Below, in pieces: positions 43,976 through 53,703 of a DNA stretch of 64,000 nt. How positions within the stretch are numbered: the first letter of the stretch is position 1; each line of letters begins with the position of its first letter. The stretch comes from Hymenobacter lapidiphilus (GTDB taxonomy: Bacteria > Bacteroidota > Bacteroidia > Cytophagales > Hymenobacteraceae): positions 57,918 through 121,917 of the forward strand of contig NZ_QVLT01000013.1 of the NCBI RefSeq assembly GCF_003417065.2. Direction: 5' to 3'. The notes below the pieces were generated by a model. The model did not search any database, had not been told where the DNA came from, and worked only from the letters and a program-made list of their open reading frames with translations. The translations under genes and the position numbers were made by a program.

Positions 43976-44917
43976 CTACGCCACCGGCTCTTCTATCAGC
44001 GTTTCGGGCATGGTTTCGCGTACCCGGCGGATGAAGATTTCGTTGATGCTCGGAATCAGTTCACGAAAGGCGTGCACCTCGATGTTGCCGATGAGGTAGC
44101 GCAGCAAATCGTTGGGCGTGGTGCCGGCGTGCAGGCGAATGATGTCGTGGAAATGGTCGTTTTCCCGCTCATGATGCTCCAGCACCTCAAAATCGGGATG
44201 CACCACCATCAGCCGGCCCTTGCCCTCCACCGAGTAGGTCTGGGTTCGGAAGGTGTCCTTCACGGCGCTTACCGGCCCGTCGAGCACCTTGCGCGAGCGG
44301 TTGATGAGGGCGATGTTGTCGCACATTTCCTCCACCGATTCCATGCGGTGCGTTGCCAGGATAATCGTCGCGCCCTTATCGCGCAAGGCCAGAATTTCGT
44401 CCTTGATGAGGTTGGCGTTGATGGGGTCGAAGCCCGAAAACGGCTCATCGAGAATAATAATGCTGGGTTCGTGGAGCACGGTGGCAATAAACTGCACCTT
44501 CTGTTGCATGCCTTTGCTCAGGTCCTCCACGTTCTTTTCTACCCAGGGCGTCAGGTCGAAGCGCTGAATCCAGGCCTTGATGCGCTGGGTGGCGTCGGTA
44601 CGGCTCAGGCCTTTGAGGCGGGCCAGGTACAGCAGCTGCTCGCCCACTTTCATCTTCTTGTAGAGGCCGCGCTCCTCGGGCAAATAGCCAATCTGGCCAA
44701 TGTGGCGCGGGGCCAGCTTCTCGCCCCGGATGCGGATTTCGCCCGCGTCGGCCCCGGTTATCTGGGTGATGATGCGGATGAGCGAGGTTTTACCCGCGCC
44801 GTTGGGCCCGAGCAAACCGTAAATACTCCGGTCCGGAATTTCCAGGCTCACATCATTCAGGGCGACGTGCTCGCCGTAGGTTTTACGCACGTTCAGGACT
44901 TCAAGGGCAGGTTGCAC
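43976..44917 (-). CDS. ABC transporter ATPase (NatA-like)
   Basis: I prefer the GTG start at 44917 (product QPALEVLNVRKTYGEHVALN after the initiator), since a TACATTTA box at 44944-44951 would start the mRNA only about 20 nt upstream; an ATG at 44989 would then be untranscribed. About 313 residues. Motifs are Walker A LLGPNGAGKTSLIRI, Q-loop GYLPEERGLYKKM, signature LSKGMQQKVQFIATVLH, Walker B IIILDEPFSGFDPINANLIK and the H-loop ILATHRMESVEEMC. A C-terminal regulatory domain like DUF4162 follows. It is the partner of the downstream ABC-2 permease; a family A repeat lies between them. Confidence 0.9.
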   Translation of the reverse strand: MQPALEVLNVRKTYGEHVALNDVSLEIPDRSIYGLLGPNGAGKTSLIRIITQITGADAGEIRIRGEKLAPRHIGQIGYLPEERGLYKKMKVGEQLLYLARLKGLSRTDATQRIKAWIQRFDLTPWVEKNVEDLSKGMQQKVQFIATVLHEPSIIILDEPFSGFDPINANLIKDEILALRDKGATIILATHRMESVEEMCDNIALINRSRKVLDGPVSAVKDTFRTQTYSVEGKGRLMVVHPDFEVLEHHERENDHFHDIIRLHAGTTPNDLLRYLIGNIEVHAFRELIPSINEIFIRRVRETMPETLIEEPVA

Positions 44918-44943
44918 AGCTGGGAACAGGAAGGTTGAGCGTT

Positions 44944-44951
44944 TAAATGTA
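44944..44951 (-). promoter_or_regulatory. Possible -7 box for the ABC ATPase gene (TACATTTA)
   Basis: Seven of eight match to TAnnTTTG; 26 nt before the GTG start, and the reason that start was preferred. Confidence 0.4.
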
Positions 44952-44998
44952 GCGTTTTCTGAATTCTTAGTTGGACGATTTTCAACCAACCGGCCGCC

Positions 44999-45613
44999 TC
45001 AGTCCCGCAACTCGCGCAAAGCTCCTTCCAGCTGGTCGAGATGGCGGCCATAGAGGCGCTGCAGGTACCAGCGGGTAATGGCTCGGATAATGAAGGTGCC
45101 GACTACGCCCACAATAAGTAGAACGCCCGCCAGCATCAATAGGTAGTTGGTACGCAACGGCTCGGGTTGGGCGAACTCATACCCAAACTTGTAGCAAAAA
45201 CCCAGAAGGAGCGTGAACGGCAGGGTTATCAAGGTGGCCCAATAGTACCCTTTCAACATCCGCCGCACTTGGGTCGTCAGCTTCTCCAGATGCCTACGCA
45301 CATGTCCTTCTACTTCGGCCATTCGGCGCAACAGGCCTAACTTATGGTAGTAATAGTAAAGCTGTGCCAGACACAGAAACAGCAATAGCATCCCCCCAAA
45401 CTGGAAGCGGGCGTCGCTGCTTGTGAAGCATATCCAGCCAACAATTAGCATCAAGCCGGCGGTTAGCCCGGCTTCCGAGCGCGCACTAGAACGCATTTTT
45501 TCTACGAGTCCGGGCTTTTTAGTCAGTAGCAGCTGCATTTGCGCGTCAGTAAGTGGTAAATCGTTGTCGGCAGTTTGCGCCTGCCATTGTCCCTTCAAGT
45601 CATCGAGTTCCAT
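44999..45613 (-). CDS. Membrane protein paired with an ECF sigma factor, possible anti-sigma
   Basis: A 204-residue protein with a cytoplasmic N-terminus (MELDDLKGQWQAQTADNDLP). Four hydrophobic segments follow (AGLTAGLMLIVGWICFTS, FGGMLLLFLCLAQLYYYY, YYWATLITLPFTLLLGFCY, LLMLAGVLLIVGVVGTFIIR). Its start overlaps the sigma-factor stop (ATGA), so the two are translationally coupled, the standard layout for a sigma/anti-sigma pair. It lacks an obvious zinc HxxxCxxC anti-sigma motif. A role as anti-sigma factor is inferred from position and topology only. Confidence 0.7.
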   Translation of the reverse strand: MELDDLKGQWQAQTADNDLPLTDAQMQLLLTKKPGLVEKMRSSARSEAGLTAGLMLIVGWICFTSSDARFQFGGMLLLFLCLAQLYYYYHKLGLLRRMAEVEGHVRRHLEKLTTQVRRMLKGYYWATLITLPFTLLLGFCYKFGYEFAQPEPLRTNYLLMLAGVLLIVGVVGTFIIRAITRWYLQRLYGRHLDQLEGALRELRD

Positions 45614-46128
45614 CAGGCGGGTTGGGTTAGCAGTTGGCGAAGCTTGTCCTGCACGCGGTGCATTTTCACGCGCACGTTGTTGGGGGTGATACCGAGGATA
45701 TCGGCCATTTCGGCGTAGGTTTTTTCTTCGAGGTAGAGCAGCACGAAGGCTCTTTCGACGTCGGAAAGCCGCTCAATAGCCCGGTAGAGTTCGGCCAAGG
45801 CGTCGGGGTCGGGGCCTTCGGGCGGGGGCGCGGGTAGTTCGGGCAGGCCATCGGGGCCGGGCAGGGGGTCCGCGGCAGGGCGGCGGCCGCGGCGACGCAG
45901 GTCCGATATGGCCACATTCAGCGCCACCCGATACAGCCAGGTGCCCACCTGCACGTCGGGCCGGGCCTCGTAGCGCGGCCATGCCCGCCACAGCTGCAGC
46001 ACGATTTCCTGGTACAAGTCCTGCCGGTCATCGGCATCGGCGCAGTACAGGCGCGCCACCCGCCGCAGCCGGGGCTGGTGGGCATTCAGCATTTCCAGGA
46101 ACTCAGGCGCAAGTACAGCAGATGCCAT
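45613..46128 (-). CDS. ECF-type RNA polymerase sigma factor (sigma-70 family)
   Basis: The 171-residue product has sigma region 2 (RVARLYCADADDRQDLYQEI, then VLQLWRAWPRYEARPDVQVG and TWLYRVALNVAISDLRRRGR) and region 4 (LSDVERAFVLLYLEEKTYAE, MADILGITPNNVRVKMHRVQ). They are joined by a Pro/Gly-rich linker (DPLPGPDGLPELPAPPPEGP). It directs RNA polymerase to a stress or envelope regulon not identifiable here. It is coupled by ATGA overlap with the membrane protein downstream. Upstream, the M50 gene is divergent. Confidence 0.92.
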   Translation of the reverse strand: MASAVLAPEFLEMLNAHQPRLRRVARLYCADADDRQDLYQEIVLQLWRAWPRYEARPDVQVGTWLYRVALNVAISDLRRRGRRPAADPLPGPDGLPELPAPPPEGPDPDALAELYRAIERLSDVERAFVLLYLEEKTYAEMADILGITPNNVRVKMHRVQDKLRQLLTQPA

Positions 46129-46367
46129 CAGGAGAACATTTGCAGCCTATATCGGCCGTTTTCGGTTGGCATTACAGGATTAGGCTATTTTATTTCCCCG
46201 CCGGGCAACACACCAGGGTAGCAGGTGAGAAATCTGTTCTGCCAGACTTGCCAACGGCCCGGCAGAGCATGGCAAGAACATGTATTCACACTTATATTTC
46301 ACTGGCCATAGCAAGCTGCTCCGGATGCTCACCGTTTGCTGTATCGCCATCTACAATTAGCCGCCAC

Positions 46368-47546
46368 ATGAAAAAAGCTCGTCTCCTACTCATCATCGTA
46401 GGCTCTGCGCTAATTGGGGTAGTGATTGGCCGGAGTATCGCTAAGCTGATTCCGGCGTCCGACCTGCACCCACTCTTCGGTCATGCCGTTGGATGGGCCG
46501 AAAACCTGCTCAAGGGGGGAGCCGTGCTGCTGGCAGCGTGGGCCGCGCTGGCCGCGCACGAACTGGGCCACCTGCTGATGGGCTTAGGCCAGGGGTTTCG
46601 CTTTGTCCTCTTCGTAGCGGGGCTGCTGGGCGTCCGCCGCCACCCGCGTACCGACCGGGTGGAAGTGTACCTCAATCGTGACCTGGCCTTGGCGGGGGGC
46701 GTGGCGGCCACCGTGCATACCCGCCGCGGCCCCCGGCTACGGCAGCAGCTGGCGGCCGTCTGTGCGGCGGGCCCGTTTACCAGCCTGCTTACCGGCGCGG
46801 TAGCATTGGCCACGGGCTGGCACCTGCTGCACTCGCCCACCACCACGCTCCTGAGCACGGTCGCCGGGCGGGCCGGAGTGGTTTTCCTGCTGGTGTTCGG
46901 ACTGATGTCGGTGATGCTGTTTCTGGTCACTACGCTACCCAACCGCACGGGGCCGTTCTTTACCGATCGGGCCCGGTTTTTCCGGCTGCTGGGCGGCGGA
47001 GCCGCCGCCGCCACCGAGCAGGCGCAGTTGGAACTGATGGCTCACACCCAGTCGGGCCAGCCCTACGCGACCCTCAACCCTGACCAATTGGAGGTGTTGT
47101 TCACTGATGAGGAACCGTTCGTGCGTTGTTTCGCTCATTTTATGGCTTACTACCGCAGCCTCGACCGGGCTGAGCCACTGGTGGCGCTAACCCATATCCG
47201 CGCTGCCGACGAGCTGGCCGCCAACCAACCACAGCTATTCCGGGACGAAATCAGCAAAGAACGCACCTTCGCCGAAGCCTTTGTAGCCCGTGACGCCGCC
47301 GCCGCCGAGCAGGCCTGGGATAGCATCAAACCGGCCTTGCGCCAAACGCCGACCGCTCAGCACTACCTCGTGCAAGCAGCCTTGGCGCTGGCTCATCAAA
47401 ATACCGCCGAGGCCCGTCGCCTTGCCCACGAAGGTCAGCAGGCACTGCCTACCACGCCCACCAAAAGCGAAGATGCGCTACGGGCCAAGCTACTTCGTCG
47501 GATTGTAGAAGCCTTACCCGCTGAGGCCCTGCAAACAACGCCGTAG
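46368..47546 (+). CDS. M50-like site-2 protease family membrane protein
   Basis: About 392 residues from ATG 46368 (MKKARLLLIIVGSALIGVVI); coding sequence further upstream overlaps the divergent sigma gene and is unlikely to be used. The zinc motif HELGH (about 65-69, in AAHELGHLLMGLGQGFRF) lies in a membrane helix. AAGPFTSLLTGAVAL (about 134) stands where the second M50 motif would be expected, without a clear NPDG. The C-terminal 200 residues form a helical, TPR-like soluble domain (QAALALAHQNTAEARRLAHE). Its neighbour, an ECF sigma/membrane pair, makes regulated intramembrane proteolysis of the anti-sigma candidate possible but unproven. Confidence 0.8.
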   Translation: MKKARLLLIIVGSALIGVVIGRSIAKLIPASDLHPLFGHAVGWAENLLKGGAVLLAAWAALAAHELGHLLMGLGQGFRFVLFVAGLLGVRRHPRTDRVEVYLNRDLALAGGVAATVHTRRGPRLRQQLAAVCAAGPFTSLLTGAVALATGWHLLHSPTTTLLSTVAGRAGVVFLLVFGLMSVMLFLVTTLPNRTGPFFTDRARFFRLLGGGAAAATEQAQLELMAHTQSGQPYATLNPDQLEVLFTDEEPFVRCFAHFMAYYRSLDRAEPLVALTHIRAADELAANQPQLFRDEISKERTFAEAFVARDAAAAEQAWDSIKPALRQTPTAQHYLVQAALALAHQNTAEARRLAHEGQQALPTTPTKSEDALRAKLLRRIVEALPAEALQTTP

Positions 47547-47591
47547 CACGCCGCGCGCAGTAGCCTTCTGCGAACCGGAACGCTACACCGT

Positions 47592-47631
47592 AAAAAGCGC
47601 CTGCCTCTTTTGGGGCGGGCGCTTTTGTTTT
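47592..47631. terminator. Terminator hairpin after the M50-like gene
   Basis: AAAAGCGCCTGCC / GGCGGGCGCTTTT stem then GTTTT. Confidence 0.8.
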
Positions 47632-47709
47632 CTCGCGGAGGTCCGCAGAGGTAAAGGGAGGACCTTATTTTAGCCTCCGCGCATCCCTCCGCGGACCTCC
47701 GTGAGAAAA
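47627..47709. repeat. Inverted repeat (TTTTCTCGCGGAGGTCCGC)
   Basis: TTTTCTCGCGGAGGTCCGCAG and CCGCGGACCTCCGTGAGAAAA arms around about 40 bp. It directly follows the terminator. I saw no second copy in the window. Confidence 0.75.
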
Positions 47710-48015
47710 ATTTTACCAAATCGTGTAATGTCCGCCGAAAACCGCCGATATAGATGACGAATCTCCTCCCCGTGGCTTCTGCTCCGCTCACACCGGAATT
47801 ACTAGAACCGTTGAACGCCCGCTTCGGAACAGCCGGGTATTTCCATTCGAGGAATCAGCCCTGGTTCCAACATACAAGGACGTGATTTGAGCAGCAGGCG
47901 CTTTTGCTACGCCTGTTCTGCCCGCTATACCACGCTACACAACAGCCGATGGCTGGCGCAAAAACCAAAGAGTCAGTTCAAAACCATCATCTTTTTCACC
48001 CTTTTCCTGCAAACA
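47710..48015. other. Intergenic stretch with a 43-codon reading frame of unknown value
   Basis: About 305 bases. An ATG at 47754 opens a 43-codon frame (MTNLLPVASAPLTPELLEPL...) ending at 47885. It has plausible codon use but no match I recognise and no promoter box. Confidence 0.3.
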
Positions 48016-48915
48016 ATGCGCCTTCTTACCCTCTCACTCGCCGCTGCTTTATTATTGGCCAGTCCGCTTGCCCAGGCCCAAAAGGCGGCGAAGGCTCCCA
48101 AAGCAGCCGCTACTCCGGCAACCACCAAAGCCCTGCTCTGGGAAATTTCGGGCAACAAGCTCGCTAAGCCTTCCTACGTATTTGGCACTATTCACATACT
48201 CTGCGCCGACGACCTGAAGGTGAGCGAGGCCGTGAAAAAAGCGGTTGACAACTCCCAGCAAATTGCCCTTGAGCTGGATATGGATAGCCCCACCATGGCG
48301 CAGGAGATGCGCGGCCAGATGATGCTGCCGGCCGGCCAGACCGTGCAAGGCTGCATGACGAAGGAGGAGTACGCCGCCGTGAGCGACTATTACACCAACG
48401 AGCTGAAAATGCCCTTCGCCCAGATGGGCACCATGAAACCCTTCATCCTATCGTCCCTGATGTACCCCAAAATGCTGGACTGCCCGATGGGAAGCTACGA
48501 GATGACGCTGGTGGGAATGGCTAAGGCAAAGCAACTGGAGGTTGTCGGCCTCGAAACAGTAGCCGAACAAATGGGCATATTCGATAAAATCCCCTGCGAC
48601 AAACAAGCGCGCATGTTATCGGATATGGTGGCCAAGCGAAGTGAAGCTCAGCAGGAATTTCGGGCCCTGTTTCAGCTCTATCAGGCCCAGGACGTAGAAG
48701 GTCTTCTGAAAATGTCGATGGGCAGCCTGTTCGGCATGCAGGAATATGAAGACCTGATCCTCACCAGCCGCAACAAGCGCTGGATACCGCTAATGGCGCA
48801 GCAAGCCACCAGCAAGCCGACCTTTTTTGCCGTGGGCGCCGCCCACCTGGGCGGCCCGAACGGCGTACTGGCGCTGCTCCGGCAGCAAGGTTACCAGGTG
48901 AAACCCATGTTGTAG
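48016..48915 (+). CDS. TraB/GumN family protein, secreted
   Basis: Starts at ATG 48016 (MRLLTLSLAAALLLASPLAQ, cleavage near AQAQ); 299 residues, with the upstream frame non-conserved. Family motifs are KPSYVFGTIHILCADD near the N-terminus (the FGTIH motif) and TFFAVGAAHLGGPNGVLALL at the C-terminus (GAAHL), joined by LEVVGLETVAEQMGIFDKIP. TraB/GumN proteins have a Tiki-like metallo-hydrolase fold of largely unknown role. It has two Cys residues typical of the subgroup (CMTKEE, LDCPMGS). A terminator follows. Confidence 0.88.
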   Translation: MRLLTLSLAAALLLASPLAQAQKAAKAPKAAATPATTKALLWEISGNKLAKPSYVFGTIHILCADDLKVSEAVKKAVDNSQQIALELDMDSPTMAQEMRGQMMLPAGQTVQGCMTKEEYAAVSDYYTNELKMPFAQMGTMKPFILSSLMYPKMLDCPMGSYEMTLVGMAKAKQLEVVGLETVAEQMGIFDKIPCDKQARMLSDMVAKRSEAQQEFRALFQLYQAQDVEGLLKMSMGSLFGMQEYEDLILTSRNKRWIPLMAQQATSKPTFFAVGAAHLGGPNGVLALLRQQGYQVKPML

Positions 48916-48937
48916 GCCTGACTAAGGTTGCGTTATC

Positions 48938-48980
48938 AAAAAAAAGCCCGCCTTCCAATTTAGGAAGGCGGGCTTTTTTG
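48938..48980. terminator. Rho-independent terminator after the traB/gumN gene
   Basis: AAAAAAGCCCGCCTTCC / GGAAGGCGGGCTTTTTT stem with an AATTTA loop; bidirectional, between convergent genes. Confidence 0.9.
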
Positions 48981-49025
48981 TAAAGGCGCCATACCGGCGA
49001 GTCCTTCCATGTACGGAAGCGGCAG

Positions 49026-50168
49026 CTATGCGAAGTACTCCTTCACTTTCTCGAAGAAGCCTTTGTCGTTCTTGCCAGGGCTAGGCATAAAGTTGCGCGA
49101 GTCGCGTAGCTTTTCGAGTAGCTCGCGCTCCTCGCTACTTACGCTCTTGGGCGTCCAGACGTTGAGGTGGATGAGCTGGTCGCCACGGCCGTAGCCGTTG
49201 ATATCCTTGATGCCCTTACCGCGCAGGCGCAGGATTTTGCCCGGCTGGGTGCCCGGCTCCACCTTAATCTTTACTTTACCCTCGATGGTGGGCACCTCAA
49301 TATTGGAGCCCAAGGCGGCATCCACGAACGAGATGTACTGCTCGAACATGATGTTGTTGCCCTCGCGGCGCAACACCTCATGCGGCTCCTCCTCAATCTG
49401 GATAAGCAAGTCGCCGGGCACGCCGCCGCGCTCCGGGTAGTTGCCCTTACCGGTCATGCTCAGCTGCATACCCTCGGCCACGCCGGCCGGAATGTTGATG
49501 GGAATAACCTCCTCGTGGAGCTGGCGACCATCGCCCTTGCAAGTGTCGCAGGTGCTGGTAACCACCTTGCCTTCGCCCTCGCAGGTGGGGCAGGTGCTGG
49601 CGCTTACCATCTGGCCAAGCATAGTGTTCACCACCCGCTTCACCTGGCCCTGGCCTTGGCAGGTGCCGCAGGTTTTAAGGTCGGTGCCGTTTTTAGCGCC
49701 GGTGCCCGAGCATGGCTCGCAGGCCACGTAGCGCTTCACCTTGATCTTCTTCTCGACGCCGTTGGCAATTTCTTCCAAATCGAGCTTGAGCTTGATGCGC
49801 AGGTTGGAGCCCTTGCGCACGCGCCGCCCACCCTGCTGGCCCCGGCCGCCGCCAAAGAAGCTCTCGAAGCCACCGCCGCCGAAAATGTCGCCGAACTGGC
49901 TGAAGATATCCTCCATGTTGGGGCTGCCTCCCCCGTTGCCACCCATGCCCTGGTGGCCATACTGGTCGTAGCGGGCCCGCTTCTGCTCGTTGCTGAGCAC
50001 CTCGTAGGCCTCGGCCGCCTCCTTGAACTTGTCCTCGGCCGTCGGGTCGTCGGGGTTTTTGTCGGGGTGATATTTGATGGCCACCTTGCGGTAGGCCTTC
50101 TTAATCTCGTCGCCCGCCGCGTTTTTGGCCACGCTCAGCACCTCGTAATAATCTCGCTTCGTTGCCAT
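49026..50168 (-). CDS. dnaJ: Chaperone DnaJ
   Basis: Hsp40 co-chaperone that stimulates DnaK ATPase. The 380 residues begin with a J domain ([20 protein letters not shown]) with the HPD motif near residue 34. A Gly/Phe-rich region ([32 protein letters not shown]) follows. Then four CxxCxGxG zinc repeats: [24 protein letters not shown] and CDTCKGDG. The substrate-binding C-terminal beta domains are complete. It is downstream of grpE on the same strand with family C repeats between them, likely one heat-shock unit. Confidence 0.97.
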   Translation of the reverse strand: MATKRDYYEVLSVAKNAAGDEIKKAYRKVAIKYHPDKNPDDPTAEDKFKEAAEAYEVLSNEQKRARYDQYGHQGMGGNGGGSPNMEDIFSQFGDIFGGGGFESFFGGGRGQQGGRRVRKGSNLRIKLKLDLEEIANGVEKKIKVKRYVACEPCSGTGAKNGTDLKTCGTCQGQGQVKRVVNTMLGQMVSASTCPTCEGEGKVVTSTCDTCKGDGRQLHEEVIPINIPAGVAEGMQLSMTGKGNYPERGGVPGDLLIQIEEEPHEVLRREGNNIMFEQYISFVDAALGSNIEVPTIEGKVKIKVEPGTQPGKILRLRGKGIKDINGYGRGDQLIHLNVWTPKSVSSEERELLEKLRDSRNFMPSPGKNDKGFFEKVKEYFA

Positions 50169-50175
50169 GGGTAAG

Positions 50176-50347
50176 GAGCTTTTAGCCTTGAGCTGATAGC
50201 TGTTAGCTTTTGTTTTGTCCGACTGATGATTACGCCGAAAACAAGGTGTATTTATTTGTGGGTAGGTGCTTCCCGTTGTTGGGCTTTGCGCGGTATTATG
50301 ATAACCGGAAAGAAAGCTAACAGCTAGTAGCTGTCAGCTAAAAGCTC
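50176..50347. repeat. Family C inverted repeat, long version
   Basis: GAGCTTTTAGCC...GCTGATAGCTGTTAGCTTTT on the left and AAAGCTAACAGCTAGTAGCT...GTCAGCTAAAAGCTC on the right, about 100 bp apart, between grpE and dnaJ. Confidence 0.8.
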
Positions 50348-50352
50348 GGTAC

Positions 50353-50895
50353 TTACTGGCCCAGCACCACTTTGGCGTGGCGCAGCACTTTATCACCGAG
50401 GTAGTAACCCTTCTCCACCTCGTCCACTATTTTGCCCTTCATCTCCTCCGACGGAGCCGGAATCTGGGTAATAGCTTCGTGTAGCTCGGGGTCGAAGGCT
50501 GTGCCTGCGGCATTCATCGGAGTCAGGCCTTTCTGCTCCAGAATTTTACCAAGCTTGTTCTGGATGATGTTCATGGCCTCGCGCACGGTGCCGGCATCTT
50601 CGGTTGTCTGGGTGTGGTGGCGGGCCCGTTCAAAGTCATCCAGCACGGGCAGCAACACAACCATCAGCTCCTGGTTGGCGCTCTTGAACAGGTCGATGCG
50701 CTCCTTGGAAGTGCGACGCTTGTAGTTCTCGAACTCGGCTGCCAGGCGCAGATACTTGTCCTTGAGGTCGGCCAGCTCGGTATCAGCCGCGGGCGCACCG
50801 GATTCGGGTGTCGGCTCGTCGGTCATTTCGCCAGCCGCAGTGGCGGCGGGGTCGGTCAAGTTGTCGTCCTGGGGCAGGTTCTGGTCGTCAGCCAT
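50353..50895 (-). CDS. grpE: Nucleotide exchange factor GrpE
   Basis: Releases ADP from DnaK. ATG 50895 gives MADDQNLPQDDNLTDPAATA, an acidic disordered N-terminus, then the long coiled coil DLKDKYLRLAAEFENYKRRT. Next are ELMVVLLPVLDDFERARHHT, NIIQNKLGKILEQKGLTPMN, FDPELHEAI and the typical end VEKGYYLGDKVLRHAKVVLG. About 180 residues. Upstream in-frame codons run into the hairpin at 51001 and are not GrpE-like. It is followed by dnaJ. Confidence 0.96.
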   Translation of the reverse strand: MADDQNLPQDDNLTDPAATAAGEMTDEPTPESGAPAADTELADLKDKYLRLAAEFENYKRRTSKERIDLFKSANQELMVVLLPVLDDFERARHHTQTTEDAGTVREAMNIIQNKLGKILEQKGLTPMNAAGTAFDPELHEAITQIPAPSEEMKGKIVDEVEKGYYLGDKVLRHAKVVLGQ

Positions 50896-51000
50896 AGTCG
50901 TAAAATATCGTCGAAAAGGGTTTTTCACTGGATTGGCCGAAAGGCAGAAGGCCGGGTGCAAGCAATAGGCCAAAGCGGTTTTGGCTGTCAGTTTGGCACA

Positions 51001-51050
51001 AACAACGGGCCGGGTGCAGGAGTCGTTCCCGCACCCGGCCCGTTGTTTAT
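51001..51050. terminator. Terminator hairpin after obgE
   Basis: AACAACGGGCCGGGTGC / GCACCCGGCCCGTTGTTT, about 17 bp stem, then a short T stretch. Confidence 0.85.
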
Positions 51051-51056
51051 GGTGCT

Positions 51057-52052
<996 letters not shown>

Positions 52053-52114
52053 TTTCGTTGAGAAGCTAGGAGTTGGAAGACAGGAGATAGAAGCCCTATC
52101 ATCCCTAAAAAAGA

Positions 52115-52163
52115 CTGTCATCCTGCCCATTCCGCTGGTTGAGCGGAGTACGCAGGATGACAG
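52115..52163. repeat. Short family A-type hairpin
   Basis: CTGTCATCCTGC / GCAGGATGACAG arms with a CATTCCGCTGGTTGAGCGGAG middle that folds on itself, between adk and obgE. Confidence 0.75.
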
Positions 52164-52206
52164 AAGAGATATTCTGCCGCAGCCCGAGCGGGCCGCAACG
52201 GCAAAG

Positions 52207-52830
52207 TTACGCTTTTACTTCCTGGGCAGCCTGCTGGCTGCCGCTGGGAGTGGCGGGCTGGTGCTGATCAAGGATGGCACAGATCTGGCCGAAAATGTCC
52301 TCGATTTCTCCTATGCCGTTCAGGGCGTGAAATTTATTCTGGGTGGCGTAATAGCCGGCTACCTGGGCCGTTTCGGTGTTGTATACCGTTACGCGGCGGC
52401 TGATTTTGGTCTCATCCTGGTCATCGGGGCGGCCCGAGGTTTTACCGCGTTCCAGCAGCCGCTTCACCAGCTCGTCCCCCTTTACTTCCAGCGCTACCAT
52501 GCACGACACCTTAGTATCGTGGGCAGCCAGCAGCCGGTCGAGGCTTTCGGCCTGGGGCACGGTGCGCGGGAAGCCGTCGAAGATGAAGCCCGCCGCCTGC
52601 TCGTTCTCCTGCAGGGCCGAGCCGATCATGCCGATTACTACCTCATCGGGCACCAAAAGGCCTTCGTCCATGAGCTTTTTGGCTTTCAGGCCCAGTTCGG
52701 TACCGCGGGCAATCTGGGCCCGCAGCAGGTCGCCGGTGGAGAGATGAACCAGGTTGTAGCGGGCAATCAGCTTCTGACTTTGCGTGCCTTTACCGGCCCC
52801 GGGAGGGCCGAAGAGTACCAGATTAAGCAT
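52207..52830 (-). CDS. adk: Adenylate kinase
   Basis: Balances ATP, ADP and AMP. ATG 52830 gives [20 protein letters not shown] with P-loop GPPGAGKGT. Next are [34 protein letters not shown], a short LID region ([20 protein letters not shown]) and [16 protein letters not shown]. 207 residues, with a Gln/Ala/Pro-rich tail. The short LID without zinc cysteines is usual in Gram-negatives. It is preceded by hpt. Confidence 0.96.
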   Translation of the reverse strand: MLNLVLFGPPGAGKGTQSQKLIARYNLVHLSTGDLLRAQIARGTELGLKAKKLMDEGLLVPDEVVIGMIGSALQENEQAAGFIFDGFPRTVPQAESLDRLLAAHDTKVSCMVALEVKGDELVKRLLERGKTSGRPDDQDETKISRRVTVYNTETAQVAGYYATQNKFHALNGIGEIEDIFGQICAILDQHQPATPSGSQQAAQEVKA

Positions 52831-52951
52831 GAGCAGCGAGGAGTTACGCGGAAAGAATAAGTGGGGCGGGTTTGGGAAATATAAGCACGAAACGGCAAAC
52901 GCCCCGCACAAAGCTACGGCCGGAATCCGGCACCAAGGGCGAATGTCTGGC

Positions 52952-53545
52952 TTATACGGCCTGATAGACGTCGGGGTAGTTGCGACCCAGACCGTCGAAA
53001 TCGAGGCCGTAGCCCACAATGAAGTCGTTGGGAATGGGCAGGCCCACGTAGCGTAGCGGCAGTTCGTACTGCAGACACTCGGGCTTTAGAAACAGTGTGG
53101 CCACTTCCAGCGAGGCCGGCGCCTGGGCGCCAAGCGTGTCGAGGAGCATGCGCATGGTGTGGCCCGTATCTACGATATCTTCTACCAGCACCACATGACG
53201 GTCCTGCAGTTCCTCGGTCAGGCCCAGCACTTCTTTAATTTCGCCGGTGCTGCTGGTGCCCGTGTAGGAGGCCACCCGGATAAAGCACACTTCGCAGGTC
53301 AGGCTGATGTGCTTGAGCAAATCGGCAGCAAACATGAACGAGCCGTTGAGCACCACCACAAACAGCAGCTGCCGGCCGACATAATCCTGGTTGATACGGC
53401 CGGCGACGTCGGCAATGGCCGCCGTCAGCTCCCGGGCCGACAAATAGGGTTTAAACTCCTTGTCGTGCAGCGTAATATGGTCGGGGTTCATCCGCTTGAG
53501 GTTGGGCTCAAAGTCAATAGGCAGGTCAAAGGTAGAGTTTACCAC
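52952..53545 (-). CDS. hpt: Hypoxanthine phosphoribosyltransferase
   Basis: Purine salvage: hypoxanthine (or guanine) plus PRPP to IMP (GMP). The 197 residues show LFVVVLNGSFMFAADLLKHI, the flexible loop region FIRVASYTGTSSTGEIKEVL and the PRPP motif VVLVEDIVDTGHTMRMLLDT. DFIVGYGLDFDGLGRNYPDV lies at the C-terminus. It is upstream of adk and obgE on the same strand, a common purine/GTPase grouping in Bacteroidota. Confidence 0.95.
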   Translation of the reverse strand: MVNSTFDLPIDFEPNLKRMNPDHITLHDKEFKPYLSARELTAAIADVAGRINQDYVGRQLLFVVVLNGSFMFAADLLKHISLTCEVCFIRVASYTGTSSTGEIKEVLGLTEELQDRHVVLVEDIVDTGHTMRMLLDTLGAQAPASLEVATLFLKPECLQYELPLRYVGLPIPNDFIVGYGLDFDGLGRNYPDVYQAV

Positions 53546-53588
53546 TTAGATGGCAGTGAATAGATGGAGGGTTTGGGGAAAAAGCGAG

Positions 53589-53676
53589 GTAGGGTGCGGG
53601 GCTTGTCCCCGCCCGTCGTTGAACGCTGCGGGCACATACCGTTCAACGGCGGGCGGGGACAAGCCCCGCACCCTAC
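53589..53676. repeat. Palindromic repeat, family B copy 3
   Basis: GTAGGGTGCGGGGCTTGTCC / GGACAAGCCCCGCACCCTAC near-perfect arms with a loop of about 30 bp containing CGTTGAACG and CGTTCAACG. Confidence 0.9.
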
Positions 53677-53703
53677 ACCGTTCATTTATAGCAAGCCGTT
53701 CCT

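Noticed and set aside
44917..44989. Longer N-terminus for the NatA-like ATPase (ATG 44989)
   Set aside because: The extra residues are non-conserved and the likely promoter box lies inside them.
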